Assembly: GCA_902783445.1 (NCBI GenBank)
Contig: CACZQX010000085.1
Span: forward strand, 1-7,204
Direction: 5' to 3'
Length of the DNA stretch: 7,204 nt
Origin: an uncultured Lachnospiraceae bacterium
Lineage (GTDB): Bacteria > Bacillota > Clostridia > Lachnospirales > Lachnospiraceae
The notes below the pieces were generated by a model. That model did not search any database and was not told the origin of the DNA. It saw nothing but the letters and a program-made list of their open reading frames with translations. This document shows positions 1 to 6,837 of the stretch, one piece after another (within the stretch, counting starts at the first letter, position 1; each line of letters opens with the position of its first letter). The position numbers and the translations under genes were made by a program.

Positions 1-1034
1 CCTGTCAAAAGAAGCATTTTTTCTTCGTTTTCCAAACTGTTTTTTACCGGATTTTCAATCAGCGGATGATAGATATTTTTAAAGTTGATTTTGCATGATT
101 TTCTTGCAAAATTTGCCTTGCAATAAGGGGATAAGTAGCTTCTGAAGGATGAAATTGCAAGAATTAATTCAATTTCTCCGATTGTATTGTATAAATCCTT
201 TATTTTATCGGTATTCTCCGAAATACATTTTTGAGCATAATTAAACTTAATCAAATCCACGTGAAAAAGCATTCTTACATAGTCCATCAAAACATCTGCG
301 GCGGAAATGTTCACATTTGAACTTGCCACAAGAAACGAGCCTCTTGTCACGCCCTTTAATGCTTTTAGAATATCTTCGATTTTTTCGTTGTATTCCGAAA
401 GAAAGGAAATGTTAGACTTTAACAGCTTTTTTGCACATTTAAGCAAGACCACCGTATATTTAAAACAGTTGAAATAGATGTCGATTTTAGCCTTGATTTT
501 GTAGTAAGAAATAACGTTTATAAAAATCATGGCAAGCAATAAAAGTATTGATATTCCGGGAATCAAAAACAATGATACAACGGAAAGTATCAAAAGAATT
601 ATCAAAATGAAATGAATCAAATTGTTTTGTTTTTTTAGTTCAAAAATTTTGCTGATATATTCGAATACGGATGTTTTGTTTTTCTTGTTTTTCCCGATTC
701 CCGATAAGCTGTCGAAAGCCTTAAGGACCGACTCTTTGTCGTTTGCAAAACAATCGGACAAATCCGATCTTTTATTTAGCAAGTCAATATTGTTTGTGGG
801 TGTGCGAAGTGCCGCATAAACATACTCATCCCCCACAGATGACGGTGTATTGTTAATAAGTTTATAAACACCGTTCATATCAAGATCGTTCCAAGTAATA
901 TCATCTATGACTTTGTTTTTCGGCAATTCATTTTTTGCATAAAAAGAAATCTTTTCCAATTCTTCAGATGAATAAGTTCTTTTTGGAGCTTTGCCGAAGT
1001 TTTTGTTTATGTTTTCAATTGTCTTTGAATTCAT
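1..1034 (-). CDS. Membrane-anchored MutS-family ATPase, N-terminal part (3' end beyond left edge)
   Basis: An uninterrupted reading frame of 344 full codons runs from an ATG at 1034 off the left edge. An in-frame TAA lies three codons upstream, so this is the first possible start. Residues about 65-98 (SSVGDEYVYAALRTPTNNID, then NKRSDLSDCF) resemble the start of the MutS core domain, whose family pattern is G..L...L..PL.....I..R...V..L. Residues about 139-158 and 160-178 form two hydrophobic segments, predicted as a membrane hairpin. Residues 322-329 (YHPLIENP) followed by MLLLTG match the HP and TG that lead into the Walker A loop of MutS domain V; the window ends at that glycine. No mismatch-binding domain I is seen, so a role in ordinary mismatch repair is doubtful and function is unknown. 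It lies 27 nt after the prepilin peptidase and has no clear ribosome-binding site. The MutS assignment is by recalled motifs, not a search. Confidence 0.8.
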   Translation of the reverse strand, partial: MNSKTIENINKNFGKAPKRTYSSEELEKISFYAKNELPKNKVIDDITWNDLDMNGVYKLINNTPSSVGDEYVYAALRTPTNNIDLLNKRSDLSDCFANDKESVLKAFDSLSGIGKNKKNKTSVFEYISKIFELKKQNNLIHFILIILLILSVVSLFLIPGISILLLLAMIFINVISYYKIKAKIDIYFNCFKYTVVLLKCAKKLLKSNISFLSEYNEKIEDILKALKGVTRGSFLVASSNVNISAADVLMDYVRMLFHVDLIKFNYAQKCISENTDKIKDLYNTIGEIELILAISSFRSYLSPYCKANFARKSCKINFKNIYHPLIENPVKNSLENEEKMLLLT

Positions 1035-1061
1035 TTGCTTTTACCACACATTCCGAAATAA

Positions 1062-1502
1062 TCAAAAAAATCGTTTAAAAATACCAAATACAATCACCGC
1101 CGTAACACCGATGGATAAAAAAGGACCAAAGGCAATTTTTGCTTTCAAATCTTTTGTCCTGCTGCGCACAACGACTATTACATATATGCCCGCTATAATC
1201 GATCCGATCAACAAAGCATACAAAGCATCCCCCAGACCAAGCATAAAGCCGCACACGGTCATTAGCTTAATATCTCCGCCGCCGATTCCTTTTGCTGAAA
1301 GAATACGAATAACGTAAAGAAAGATAAACATAAAAAGCGCTCCGAAGACTGCGCTGTAAACGCTTACCTTTCCGTTTAAAATAAATGAGCAAACCGCTAT
1401 GACGGACAGAATAATCAAAAGAAAATTCGGTATTTTGTTTGTTTTTATATCGTAATAAGAAATTACAATCAATAAGCCGATGAATATCAGATATAAATAC
1501 AT
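1062..1502 (-). CDS. A24-family prepilin peptidase, peptidase domain only
   Basis: This 146-residue, very hydrophobic protein with about five or six predicted membrane helices fits the aspartic protease of the type IV prepilin peptidase family. Both catalytic aspartates are visible: D18 in YYDIKTNKIPN, and D77 in the GxGGGD motif (GIGGGDIK, 72-79). The C-terminal FGPFLSIG (125-132) is also typical of the family. These enzymes sit in the cytoplasmic membrane and remove leader peptides from prepilin-like proteins. The N-terminal methyltransferase part with paired cysteines, present in PilD/ComC-type enzymes, is absent, so the protein is closer in size to CpaA/TadV-type peptidases. Its ATG directly follows the gpsA stop (TAA ATG), and its ribosome-binding site lies inside gpsA, implying translational coupling. 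No pilin or secretion gene is visible nearby, so the substrate cannot be named. Confidence 0.9.
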   Translation of the reverse strand: MYLYLIFIGLLIVISYYDIKTNKIPNFLLIILSVIAVCSFILNGKVSVYSAVFGALFMFIFLYVIRILSAKGIGGGDIKLMTVCGFMLGLGDALYALLIGSIIAGIYVIVVVRSRTKDLKAKIAFGPFLSIGVTAVIVFGIFKRFF

Positions 1503-2513
1503 TTATTTACTCCAAGCAAGTGCATATTCATCTTTTTTATCCCTTAACATAAGCGAATTTACGGCTTCTTTTGCATTTAAGTTGTCGAATAAAACCTCGT
1601 TGACCTTTTCAACAATAGGCATTTCCACATTGAATTTTTTCGAAAGCGCAAGAGCTGCTTTTGCGGAATATACTCCTTCTACAACCATATGCACTTCGTC
1701 CATGGCTTCCTGCATGGATTTGCCCTGACCTATAAGAATTCCTGCTCTTCTGTTTCTGCTGTGCATACTTGCGCAAGTAACAATAAGGTCCCCCGTTCCC
1801 GCAAGGCCGTTTAAAGTTTTCGGATCCGCACCCATAGCAACACCAAGGCTTGCAATTTCTTTGATTCCTCTGGTAATCAAAGCGGCTTTTGTATTATCTC
1901 CGTAACCCATTCCGTCTGCAATACCCGCAGCCAAAGCAATAACATTTTTCAAAGAACCTCCAAGAGCTACGCCAAGCATGTCGGGACTTGTATAAACTCT
2001 GAATACGTTTGAAGCAAAAACATTCTGGATGTATTTTGCCGTTTCTTCGTCTCTTGCTCCAGCAACAACGGTTGTCGGAAGACCTTTACCTACTTCTTCC
2101 GCATGACTCGGACCGGAAAGAATGGCTGCATTTACATTCGGAAGCTCGTCCATAATAACCGCCGTCATTGTGTGAAGAGTTTCTTCCTCTATTCCTTTTG
2201 CAACATCAACAATAATCTGACCGTCTTTTACTTTACCTTTAAGACGCGCAGCCGTGGATCTTACAAATTTTGATGCAACGGCCATTACCAAAATATCCTT
2301 ATCTTTAATGGATGCATCTAAATCGGATGTAATAACAATACCCTCAGGCATTATTACCCCCGGAAGACTTTGCTTGTTTTCGCGTGTTTTGTTTAATTCT
2401 TCAACCTCACGTTCAACAGCCGACCAAACAGTTACATTATTTCCGTTTTCAAACAACAATTTTGCAAGTGCCAAGCCCCATCCGCCTGCACCGAGTACTG
2501 TAATATTTGCCAT
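1503..2513 (-). CDS. gpsA: NAD(P)-dependent glycerol-3-phosphate dehydrogenase
   Basis: The 336-residue length is standard for GpsA, a cytosolic enzyme that reduces dihydroxyacetone phosphate to sn-glycerol-3-phosphate for phospholipid synthesis. The N-terminal Rossmann motif is GAGGWG (8-13); many homologues have GAGSWG. Further landmarks are VAKGIE (104-109), SGPSHAEE (133-140), GGSLKN (185-190) with the likely catalytic lysine K189, NTKAALITRG (207-216), and GTGDL (239-243) followed by TCASMHSRN, which fits the substrate-binding region. The start is supported by a strong AGAGAGG site 7 nt upstream. The gene lies 61 nt after plsY and abuts the prepilin peptidase gene. Its product is the substrate of PlsY, the preceding gene, so the two form a two-step route to lysophosphatidic acid. 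All expected residues are present. Confidence 0.97.
   Translation of the reverse strand: MANITVLGAGGWGLALAKLLFENGNNVTVWSAVEREVEELNKTRENKQSLPGVIMPEGIVITSDLDASIKDKDILVMAVASKFVRSTAARLKGKVKDGQIIVDVAKGIEEETLHTMTAVIMDELPNVNAAILSGPSHAEEVGKGLPTTVVAGARDEETAKYIQNVFASNVFRVYTSPDMLGVALGGSLKNVIALAAGIADGMGYGDNTKAALITRGIKEIASLGVAMGADPKTLNGLAGTGDLIVTCASMHSRNRRAGILIGQGKSMQEAMDEVHMVVEGVYSAKAALALSKKFNVEMPIVEKVNEVLFDNLNAKEAVNSLMLRDKKDEYALAWSK
1510..1513 (-). promoter_or_regulatory. Ribosome-binding site of the prepilin peptidase gene, inside gpsA
   Basis: GGAG on the minus strand, 7 nt before the ATG at 1502, overlaps the codons for the last Trp and Ser of GpsA. Together with the directly abutting stop and start codons it supports the short start of the peptidase. 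Confidence 0.75.
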
Positions 2514-2520
2514 AAAATAT

Positions 2521-2527
2521 CCTCTCT
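2521..2527 (-). promoter_or_regulatory. Ribosome-binding site of gpsA
   Basis: AGAGAGG on the minus strand, 7 nt before the ATG at 2513, is among the strongest sites of the window. The remaining part of the 61-nt plsY-gpsA gap shows no hairpin or promoter that I can support. Confidence 0.8.
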
Positions 2528-2574
2528 TTTTTTGTTTTTTAACCCTAATTTATATTTCAAGAAACCTCTTAATA

Positions 2575-3234
2575 TCAGATTTCCACATCAGGTTTTTTCT
2601 TAAAAGTAAACTTACTTTCCGTACCGCTTGCAATTCTCTTAATGTTTGCTCTATGTTGAAAATATGCAAGGGCGGTTATTATTGCAAGTATTATATATGT
2701 TTCGTATTTATAAGGCGTATCATACTTTGAAAATCCCAACTGTGTGGTAATCAAAACACTGACAAAGAAGGACGAAACAAGACACAAAGAGCCTAAAGAA
2801 ACCATTCTTGTAATGCCAACCACCAAAAAGAAGATTCCGAAACTGATTAAAATATATCTCCAATCAAGTGTGGAAATAACCAGTGCCGAAGTAACCGCTA
2901 TTCCCTTTCCGCCTTTAAATTTAAGATAGAAAGGAAAGTTGTGTCCCAATACACATCCCAGTGCCGTATAAACAGCAAGCATATAAACGTCAATACCGCT
3001 ATCGCGGAATACAAACATTACAAGGAATACCGCAATCAAAAGCTTTAAAGCATCACCTATATATGTAATGACTCCCGCTTTAACACCCAGTACGCGTTTA
3101 AGGTTTGTCGTTCCCACATTGCCGCTACCGTGCTGTCTGATATCCACACCTTTGGCGCGGCTGTATATATATCCTGTCTGAAAAAGTCCAAATGCATAAC
3201 CTATTACAAGACAGACTATTCGAACCCAAATCAT
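2575..3234 (-). CDS. plsY: Acyl-phosphate:glycerol-3-phosphate acyltransferase PlsY
   Basis: This 219-residue integral membrane protein transfers an acyl chain from acyl-phosphate to position 1 of glycerol-3-phosphate, giving lysophosphatidic acid. The three conserved PlsY motifs are visible: SGNVGTTN (37-44), GHNFPFYLKFKGGKG (97-111), and the region RMVSLGSL (143-150). HRANIKRI (194-201) near the C-terminus is also typical, and a basic tail follows. About five to seven hydrophobic segments alternate with these loops, as in the family. The ATG shares its A with the der stop codon (TAATG), and AAGGA lies 9 nt upstream inside der, so translation is probably coupled to der. GpsA, encoded next, supplies its substrate; PlsX, which makes acyl-phosphate, is not in the window. 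The length is slightly above the common 190-215 residues. Confidence 0.97.
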   Translation of the reverse strand: MIWVRIVCLVIGYAFGLFQTGYIYSRAKGVDIRQHGSGNVGTTNLKRVLGVKAGVITYIGDALKLLIAVFLVMFVFRDSGIDVYMLAVYTALGCVLGHNFPFYLKFKGGKGIAVTSALVISTLDWRYILISFGIFFLVVGITRMVSLGSLCLVSSFFVSVLITTQLGFSKYDTPYKYETYIILAIITALAYFQHRANIKRIASGTESKFTFKKKPDVEI

Positions 3235-4559
3235 TATTTTTCTTCCTTTCGTTCTCTAACGATAAATTTTATACTTGTTCCTTTAAATCCAAATGTTTTT
3301 CTGATTTGGTTCTCCAAGTATCTTACATATGAAAAATGCATAAGCTCTTTGTCATTTACAAACGCAACAAAAGTCGGTGGTTTAACAGCAACCTGAGTCA
3401 TATAGAAAATCTTAAGGCGTTTTCCTTTATCAGTCGGTGGCTGCTGCATGGCAACCGCTTCCATAAGAATTTCATTCAAAACACCCGTTGCCACACGAAG
3501 AGTCTGATTTTGAATAACCATATCGATAAGCTCGTAAAGTTTGGCAAGGCGCTGTCCCGTCTCAGCAGAAACAAAAAGCATTTCCGCATAGCTCATAAAA
3601 GAAAGCACGTTTCTGATTTTATCTGTAAATTCGTAAATTGTTTTATCATTCTTTTCAATGGCATCCCATTTGTTTACGGCAATAATAATACCTTTTCCTC
3701 TGTCATGGGCAATACCTGCGATTTTGGCATCCTGCTCCGTAACACCTTCCGTTGCATCGATAACAAGCACAGCTACGTCACAGCGCTCAACCGCCGTTAC
3801 GGTACGAATAATACTGTAGCGCTCAAGCTCTTCTTTTATTTTTGATTTACGCCTTAATCCCGCCGTATCGATAAATACGTATTCTTTACCGTTGTATTTG
3901 ACAGCCGTGTCAACCGCATCTCTGGTTGTACCGGCGATATTGGAAACGATAAGACGGTTTTCGCCTATCATTTTATTGATAATCGAGGATTTACCTACAT
4001 TTGGTTTACCGATAATGGCAATCTTAGGTCTTTCGTCTTCTTCATCATCATTGTCGTTTTCCGGAAAATGTTTTGTAACCTCATCCAAAAGGTCACCAAG
4101 TCCCAAACGGGATGATGAAGAAACAGGTATGGGATCTCCGATTCCCAAATTGTAAAACTCATAGGTATCCGGCATAAATTTTTCAAAGCTGTCAACCTTG
4201 TTTACAACCAAGACTACGGGTTTTTTACTGCGTCTAAGCATATCCGCAACTTTGGAATCCGAATCCACAAGACCTTGTCTTACATCCACCATGAACATAA
4301 TTACATCCGCGGTATCTATTGCAATTTGTGCCTGTTCTCTCATCTGTGAAAGAATAATATCCGAGCTGTCCGGCTCGATACCACCCGTATCAATAAGAGT
4401 AAACTTTTTATCCAACCATGTAATATCCGCGTATATTCTGTCTCTTGTAACGCCGGGCGTATCTTTTACTATGGAAATATTTTCGCCGGCAAGAACATTG
4501 AATAATGTGGATTTACCAACATTAGGTCTGCCTACTATCGCTACTATCGGCTTGCTCAT
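3234..4559 (-). CDS. der: Ribosome-assembly GTPase Der (EngA), tandem G domains
   Basis: This 441-residue protein has the hallmark of Der, two GTPase domains in tandem. The first carries GRPNVGKS (10-17), DTGG (57-60) and NKVD (120-123); the second carries GKPNVGKS (184-191), DTAG (231-234) and NKWD (296-299). A short acidic linker (about 168-176) separates them, and a KH-like domain follows from about residue 350. Der is an essential cytosolic GTPase that acts in late maturation of the 50S ribosomal subunit. The start is set by GGGAGA 7 nt upstream and by the normal distance to the first P-loop. The first 38 nt overlap the end of the DUF512 gene, which places the start signals within that gene, and the stop overlaps the plsY start by one base. 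All GTPase motifs look intact. Confidence 0.98.
   Translation of the reverse strand: MSKPIVAIVGRPNVGKSTLFNVLAGENISIVKDTPGVTRDRIYADITWLDKKFTLIDTGGIEPDSSDIILSQMREQAQIAIDTADVIMFMVDVRQGLVDSDSKVADMLRRSKKPVVLVVNKVDSFEKFMPDTYEFYNLGIGDPIPVSSSSRLGLGDLLDEVTKHFPENDNDDEEDERPKIAIIGKPNVGKSSIINKMIGENRLIVSNIAGTTRDAVDTAVKYNGKEYVFIDTAGLRRKSKIKEELERYSIIRTVTAVERCDVAVLVIDATEGVTEQDAKIAGIAHDRGKGIIIAVNKWDAIEKNDKTIYEFTDKIRNVLSFMSYAEMLFVSAETGQRLAKLYELIDMVIQNQTLRVATGVLNEILMEAVAMQQPPTDKGKRLKIFYMTQVAVKPPTFVAFVNDKELMHFSYVRYLENQIRKTFGFKGTSIKFIVRERKEEK
3244..3248 (-). promoter_or_regulatory. Ribosome-binding site of plsY, inside der
   Basis: AAGGA on the minus strand lies 9 nt before the plsY ATG at 3234, within the last codons of der. 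With the TAATG stop-start overlap it points to coupled translation of Der and PlsY. Confidence 0.7.
4522..4559 (-). other. 38-nt dual-coding overlap of the DUF512 gene and der
   Basis: In this stretch one frame gives Der residues 1-12 and part of 13 (MSKPIVAIVGRPN, entering the first P-loop) and the other gives the DUF512 tail YEQADSSDSRQT and stop. The DUF512 TAA is formed by bases from the Pro12 and Asn13 codons of Der. The region also contains GATAGTAGC followed by GATAGTAGG, a near-perfect 9-bp tandem pair coding for the two Ile-Val steps of the Der beta strand. Confidence 0.85.
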
Positions 4560-5931
4560 AAATCTGTCTCCCAGTTATTTTTTCATCTATTCCGGCTATG
4601 GCTTTTAAAAATGCCAAACCGCTTGTGCCTACAACTCTTATATTGCAATCAAGAGTTTCTTTTACTTCTTTAATGGTTAGATCATCTAAAAAAACGCTTT
4701 CTCCGCTTCTTAGCATATTTACGGGAATAAGGATTTCATCTGCTTGACTTTTGCCTTTAAGCTGATTAATCAAATCCGTACCCGTTATAAGCCCGGAAAC
4801 TGTAATGCTTTCGCCGAAAAAATCGTTCTTAATCGCAACAACTTCAACATTTATATTAGCATATTTATCATGTATTTTGCAGACAAGTTCTTCTATATAT
4901 TTTTGAGGAAGTCTACCTGTGGCAATGATTATATTGCGATTTTTGTTTTCAAGAGCGCTTTTAAGTTGGGCCAATTCTTCTTCCTCTTCAAGCATTTCCA
5001 AGGCATTATCCACTTCAACCCTAAGGCTTGTTATCATTCCTACGCCGTTTTCTATTTGAAGATAGCCGTCATATCTTTCTTCCTCGGGTAGCTGTCTGTC
5101 CGCCAAAGCATACCATTCGTCACTTGCGTGAATAAAATGTATGCCGAATTTTTCAAAGAACTCTTTTTGATATTTTTCTATTAAATCTATTACTTTTTCG
5201 GCATCTTCCTTTGTAAAGTTTTCCAAAGGATAAAGTCCGTCTCTGTATTTTGTTATGCCGGCAGGCACAACGGAAACGCTTCTCATACATGAAATATATT
5301 GGGATAAGTCCTTAATTGAGCGTTCAAGCTCAGCACCGTCATTAACATTTTTACAAAGAACTATCTGGCCGTTCATTTCGATTTCGGCTTCCGAGAGCCT
5401 ATCAAGATATTTAAGTTTTTCTCCCGCAAAACGGTTGTTTAGCATTTTGCAGCGAAGATCCGGATTGGTGGTCTGAACCGAAATATTAATGGGTTCAAGC
5501 CTATATCTTATTATCCTGTCGATATCTGCATCCTTCATATTCGTTAGAGTAATATAATTGCCTTGAAGGAAGGAAAGTCTGGAATCATCATCTTTAAAAT
5601 ACAATGTTTCTCGCATACCCTTAGGCATTTGATCTATAAAACAAAAAATGCATTTATTGCTGCAAGACCTGTATTCATCCATAAGACCACTGCCAAAATC
5701 CAGGCCCAAATCTTCATCAAAGTCTTTTTCGATTTCGAAAAGCGTTTCTTCACCGTCGGGTTCTCTGATTAAAAGCTCTAAATACTCGTCTTTTATCATG
5801 AATTGATAATCAAAAATATCCAAAACTTCGTTGCCGTTAATGGCTAAAAGGTAGGATCCCGGCAAAATTTCCAACTCCTCCGCAATAGATCCGGCTTCAA
5901 TATTCAAGATTTTATGACCTTTTTCTTTCAT
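4522..5931 (-). CDS. DUF512 family protein with PDZ-like domain and radical-SAM cysteine motif
   Basis: The 469-residue protein starts with a PDZ-like stretch (about 5-55; EAGSIAEELEILPGSYLLAI, then NG). A radical-SAM-type cluster follows at C90, C94 and C97 (CSNKCIFC), which could bind a 4Fe-4S cluster. Downstream are family-typical blocks: ISVQTTNPDLR (150-160), GQIVLCKNVNDG (188-199) and SVVPAGITKYR (220-230). From memory, many relatives read ISVHTTNPELR, so Q153 may replace a histidine. The C-terminal DUF512 part runs from about 230 to 450. Function is unknown; in Clostridia such genes commonly sit beside der, which suggests but does not prove a link with ribosome maturation or membrane lipid synthesis. 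The start has GAGGG 6 nt upstream and lies 27 nt after pgeF. The last 12 codons and stop overlap der. It is slightly longer than the roughly 440-450 residues I expect, the excess being this tail. Confidence 0.9.
   Translation of the reverse strand: MKEKGHKILNIEAGSIAEELEILPGSYLLAINGNEVLDIFDYQFMIKDEYLELLIREPDGEETLFEIEKDFDEDLGLDFGSGLMDEYRSCSNKCIFCFIDQMPKGMRETLYFKDDDSRLSFLQGNYITLTNMKDADIDRIIRYRLEPINISVQTTNPDLRCKMLNNRFAGEKLKYLDRLSEAEIEMNGQIVLCKNVNDGAELERSIKDLSQYISCMRSVSVVPAGITKYRDGLYPLENFTKEDAEKVIDLIEKYQKEFFEKFGIHFIHASDEWYALADRQLPEEERYDGYLQIENGVGMITSLRVEVDNALEMLEEEEELAQLKSALENKNRNIIIATGRLPQKYIEELVCKIHDKYANINVEVVAIKNDFFGESITVSGLITGTDLINQLKGKSQADEILIPVNMLRSGESVFLDDLTIKEVKETLDCNIRVVGTSGLAFLKAIAGIDEKITGRQIYEQADSSDSRQT
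4567..4572 (-). promoter_or_regulatory. Ribosome-binding site of der, inside the DUF512 gene
   Basis: GGGAGA on the minus strand lies 7 nt before the der ATG at 4559 and within the coding sequence of the upstream gene. It confirms that der really starts inside that gene, so the 38-nt overlap is not caused by a wrong start choice for der. Confidence 0.8.
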
Positions 5932-5937
5932 AAAAAT

Positions 5938-5942
5938 CCCTC
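5938..5942 (-). promoter_or_regulatory. Ribosome-binding site of the DUF512 gene
   Basis: GAGGG on the minus strand, separated from the ATG at 5931 by 6 nt, lies in the 27-nt gap after pgeF and supports the chosen start. Confidence 0.8.
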
Positions 5943-5958
5943 AAAACGCCATATCGGC

Positions 5959-6837
5959 TTAACTGTTGTATTCTATGGACATAAAGACATTAAAATTGCC
6001 TCTTCTGCCCTTGCTTGCTCTGTGCGAAAACAAAAGGTCCGGATTGCAATTGGTACAAATATCCGGCAAATAAATATTATAATCTCTAAGCCCCGCTTCA
6101 AGACATATCATACGGTTTGCCTGCCAAAGATCCAGCAAATACTTATGCTTACCGTTTATTATGCCTCTATCATCAAACGCCTCGTAAACAATGCGATTTG
6201 ACAAACTTTCTTTGAATGTTTCATGAACATCTTCGCTTACTTCATAGCAATCCTTGCAGATGCCCGGACCTATGCAGCAAATAATATCCGAAGCTTTTGA
6301 ACCGTATTCATTAATCATTTTATCGATTGTGTTTTTTGCAATCTTTCCAACCGTACCTCTCCAACCCGCATGTGAAAGACCTATACATTTTTTCACCGGA
6401 TCAGCAAAAAGAAGCGGTATGCAATCGGCAAAACTGGTGGTAAGCACAACTCCCGGGACATTGGTAACAAGCCCGTCAACACCAGAAGGCGTTTTGCAGC
6501 CCACATAAAACCTTTCAAGAGGAGTTTCTCCCACTCTTATAACATTGTTGGTATGTGTTTGATATGAGCAGACAAGTTTATTTACATCCATATCCAAAGC
6601 ATTGCAAATACGCTTGTAATTTTCCACAACCTTGTCCTTTTCGTCTCCTCTGGTGAAGTTTAAATTCATGCTCTCAAAAATACCCGTACTTACTCCTCCG
6701 AAACGGGTCGAAATGCCGTGTTTAATGAAATCCAGCTCGTTTAAGGCATCATATTGAATATAATAAACATCCCCTTTGTTTGCAAGCGATGTTGTACGTT
6801 TTTCTTTATAATTAATCTTTAAACCGTTAATTTCCAT
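5959..6837 (-). CDS. pgeF: Laccase-domain purine nucleoside phosphorylase (PgeF/YlmD/YfiH family)
   Basis: This 292-residue protein belongs to the multicopper-oxidase-like YfiH family, now known to act on purine nucleosides (adenosine and inosine phosphorolysis, adenosine deamination) and linked in E. coli to fidelity of peptidoglycan stem synthesis. The zinc/catalytic residues fit H95 (SYQTHTN), C139 (SFADCIPLL) and H156 (SHAGWRG). Other family blocks are HGISTRFGGVS (40-50), GVDGLVT (119-125), GPGICKDCYEV (190-200) and CTNCNPDLLFSHR (261-273). It is somewhat longer than the usual 250-280 residues because of about 20 extra N-terminal residues. The ATG at 6837 is the first possible start, with an in-frame TAA two codons upstream, but no Shine-Dalgarno sequence is visible before it. 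It is the first gene after the 84-nt spacer and may begin the operon. The purine activity is family knowledge; the gene name is by homology. Confidence 0.93.
   Translation of the reverse strand: MEINGLKINYKEKRTTSLANKGDVYYIQYDALNELDFIKHGISTRFGGVSTGIFESMNLNFTRGDEKDKVVENYKRICNALDMDVNKLVCSYQTHTNNVIRVGETPLERFYVGCKTPSGVDGLVTNVPGVVLTTSFADCIPLLFADPVKKCIGLSHAGWRGTVGKIAKNTIDKMINEYGSKASDIICCIGPGICKDCYEVSEDVHETFKESLSNRIVYEAFDDRGIINGKHKYLLDLWQANRMICLEAGLRDYNIYLPDICTNCNPDLLFSHRASKGRRGNFNVFMSIEYNS

Noticed and set aside
622..819. 65-codon plus-strand open frame near the left edge
   Set aside because: It is antisense to the long MutS-like frame, which spans the whole of 1-1034 without a stop and carries recognisable motifs.
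991..1317. 108-codon plus-strand open frame opposite the peptidase gene
   Set aside because: The minus strand there encodes an A24 peptidase with both catalytic aspartates, so the plus frame is a shadow.
2514..2574. Possible terminator or promoter between plsY and gpsA
   Set aside because: There are A/T runs but no inverted repeat able to form a stable stem and no paired -35/-10 boxes; the gap is short and gpsA fits in the same transcript.
2254..2730. 158-codon plus-strand open frame across the gpsA-plsY junction
   Set aside because: It crosses two confidently assigned genes and their gap on the opposite strand and shows no family motif; it is a shadow frame.
3336..3845. 169-codon plus-strand open frame antisense to der
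   Set aside because: It lies entirely within der on the opposite strand, has no recognisable domain or ribosome-binding site, and is rich in the Cys, Phe, Lys and Asn expected from the reverse complement of a conserved gene.
4198..4608. 136-codon plus-strand open frame opposite the der start
   Set aside because: Its apparent order comes from the reverse complement of the Der GTPase motifs; no independent coding evidence.
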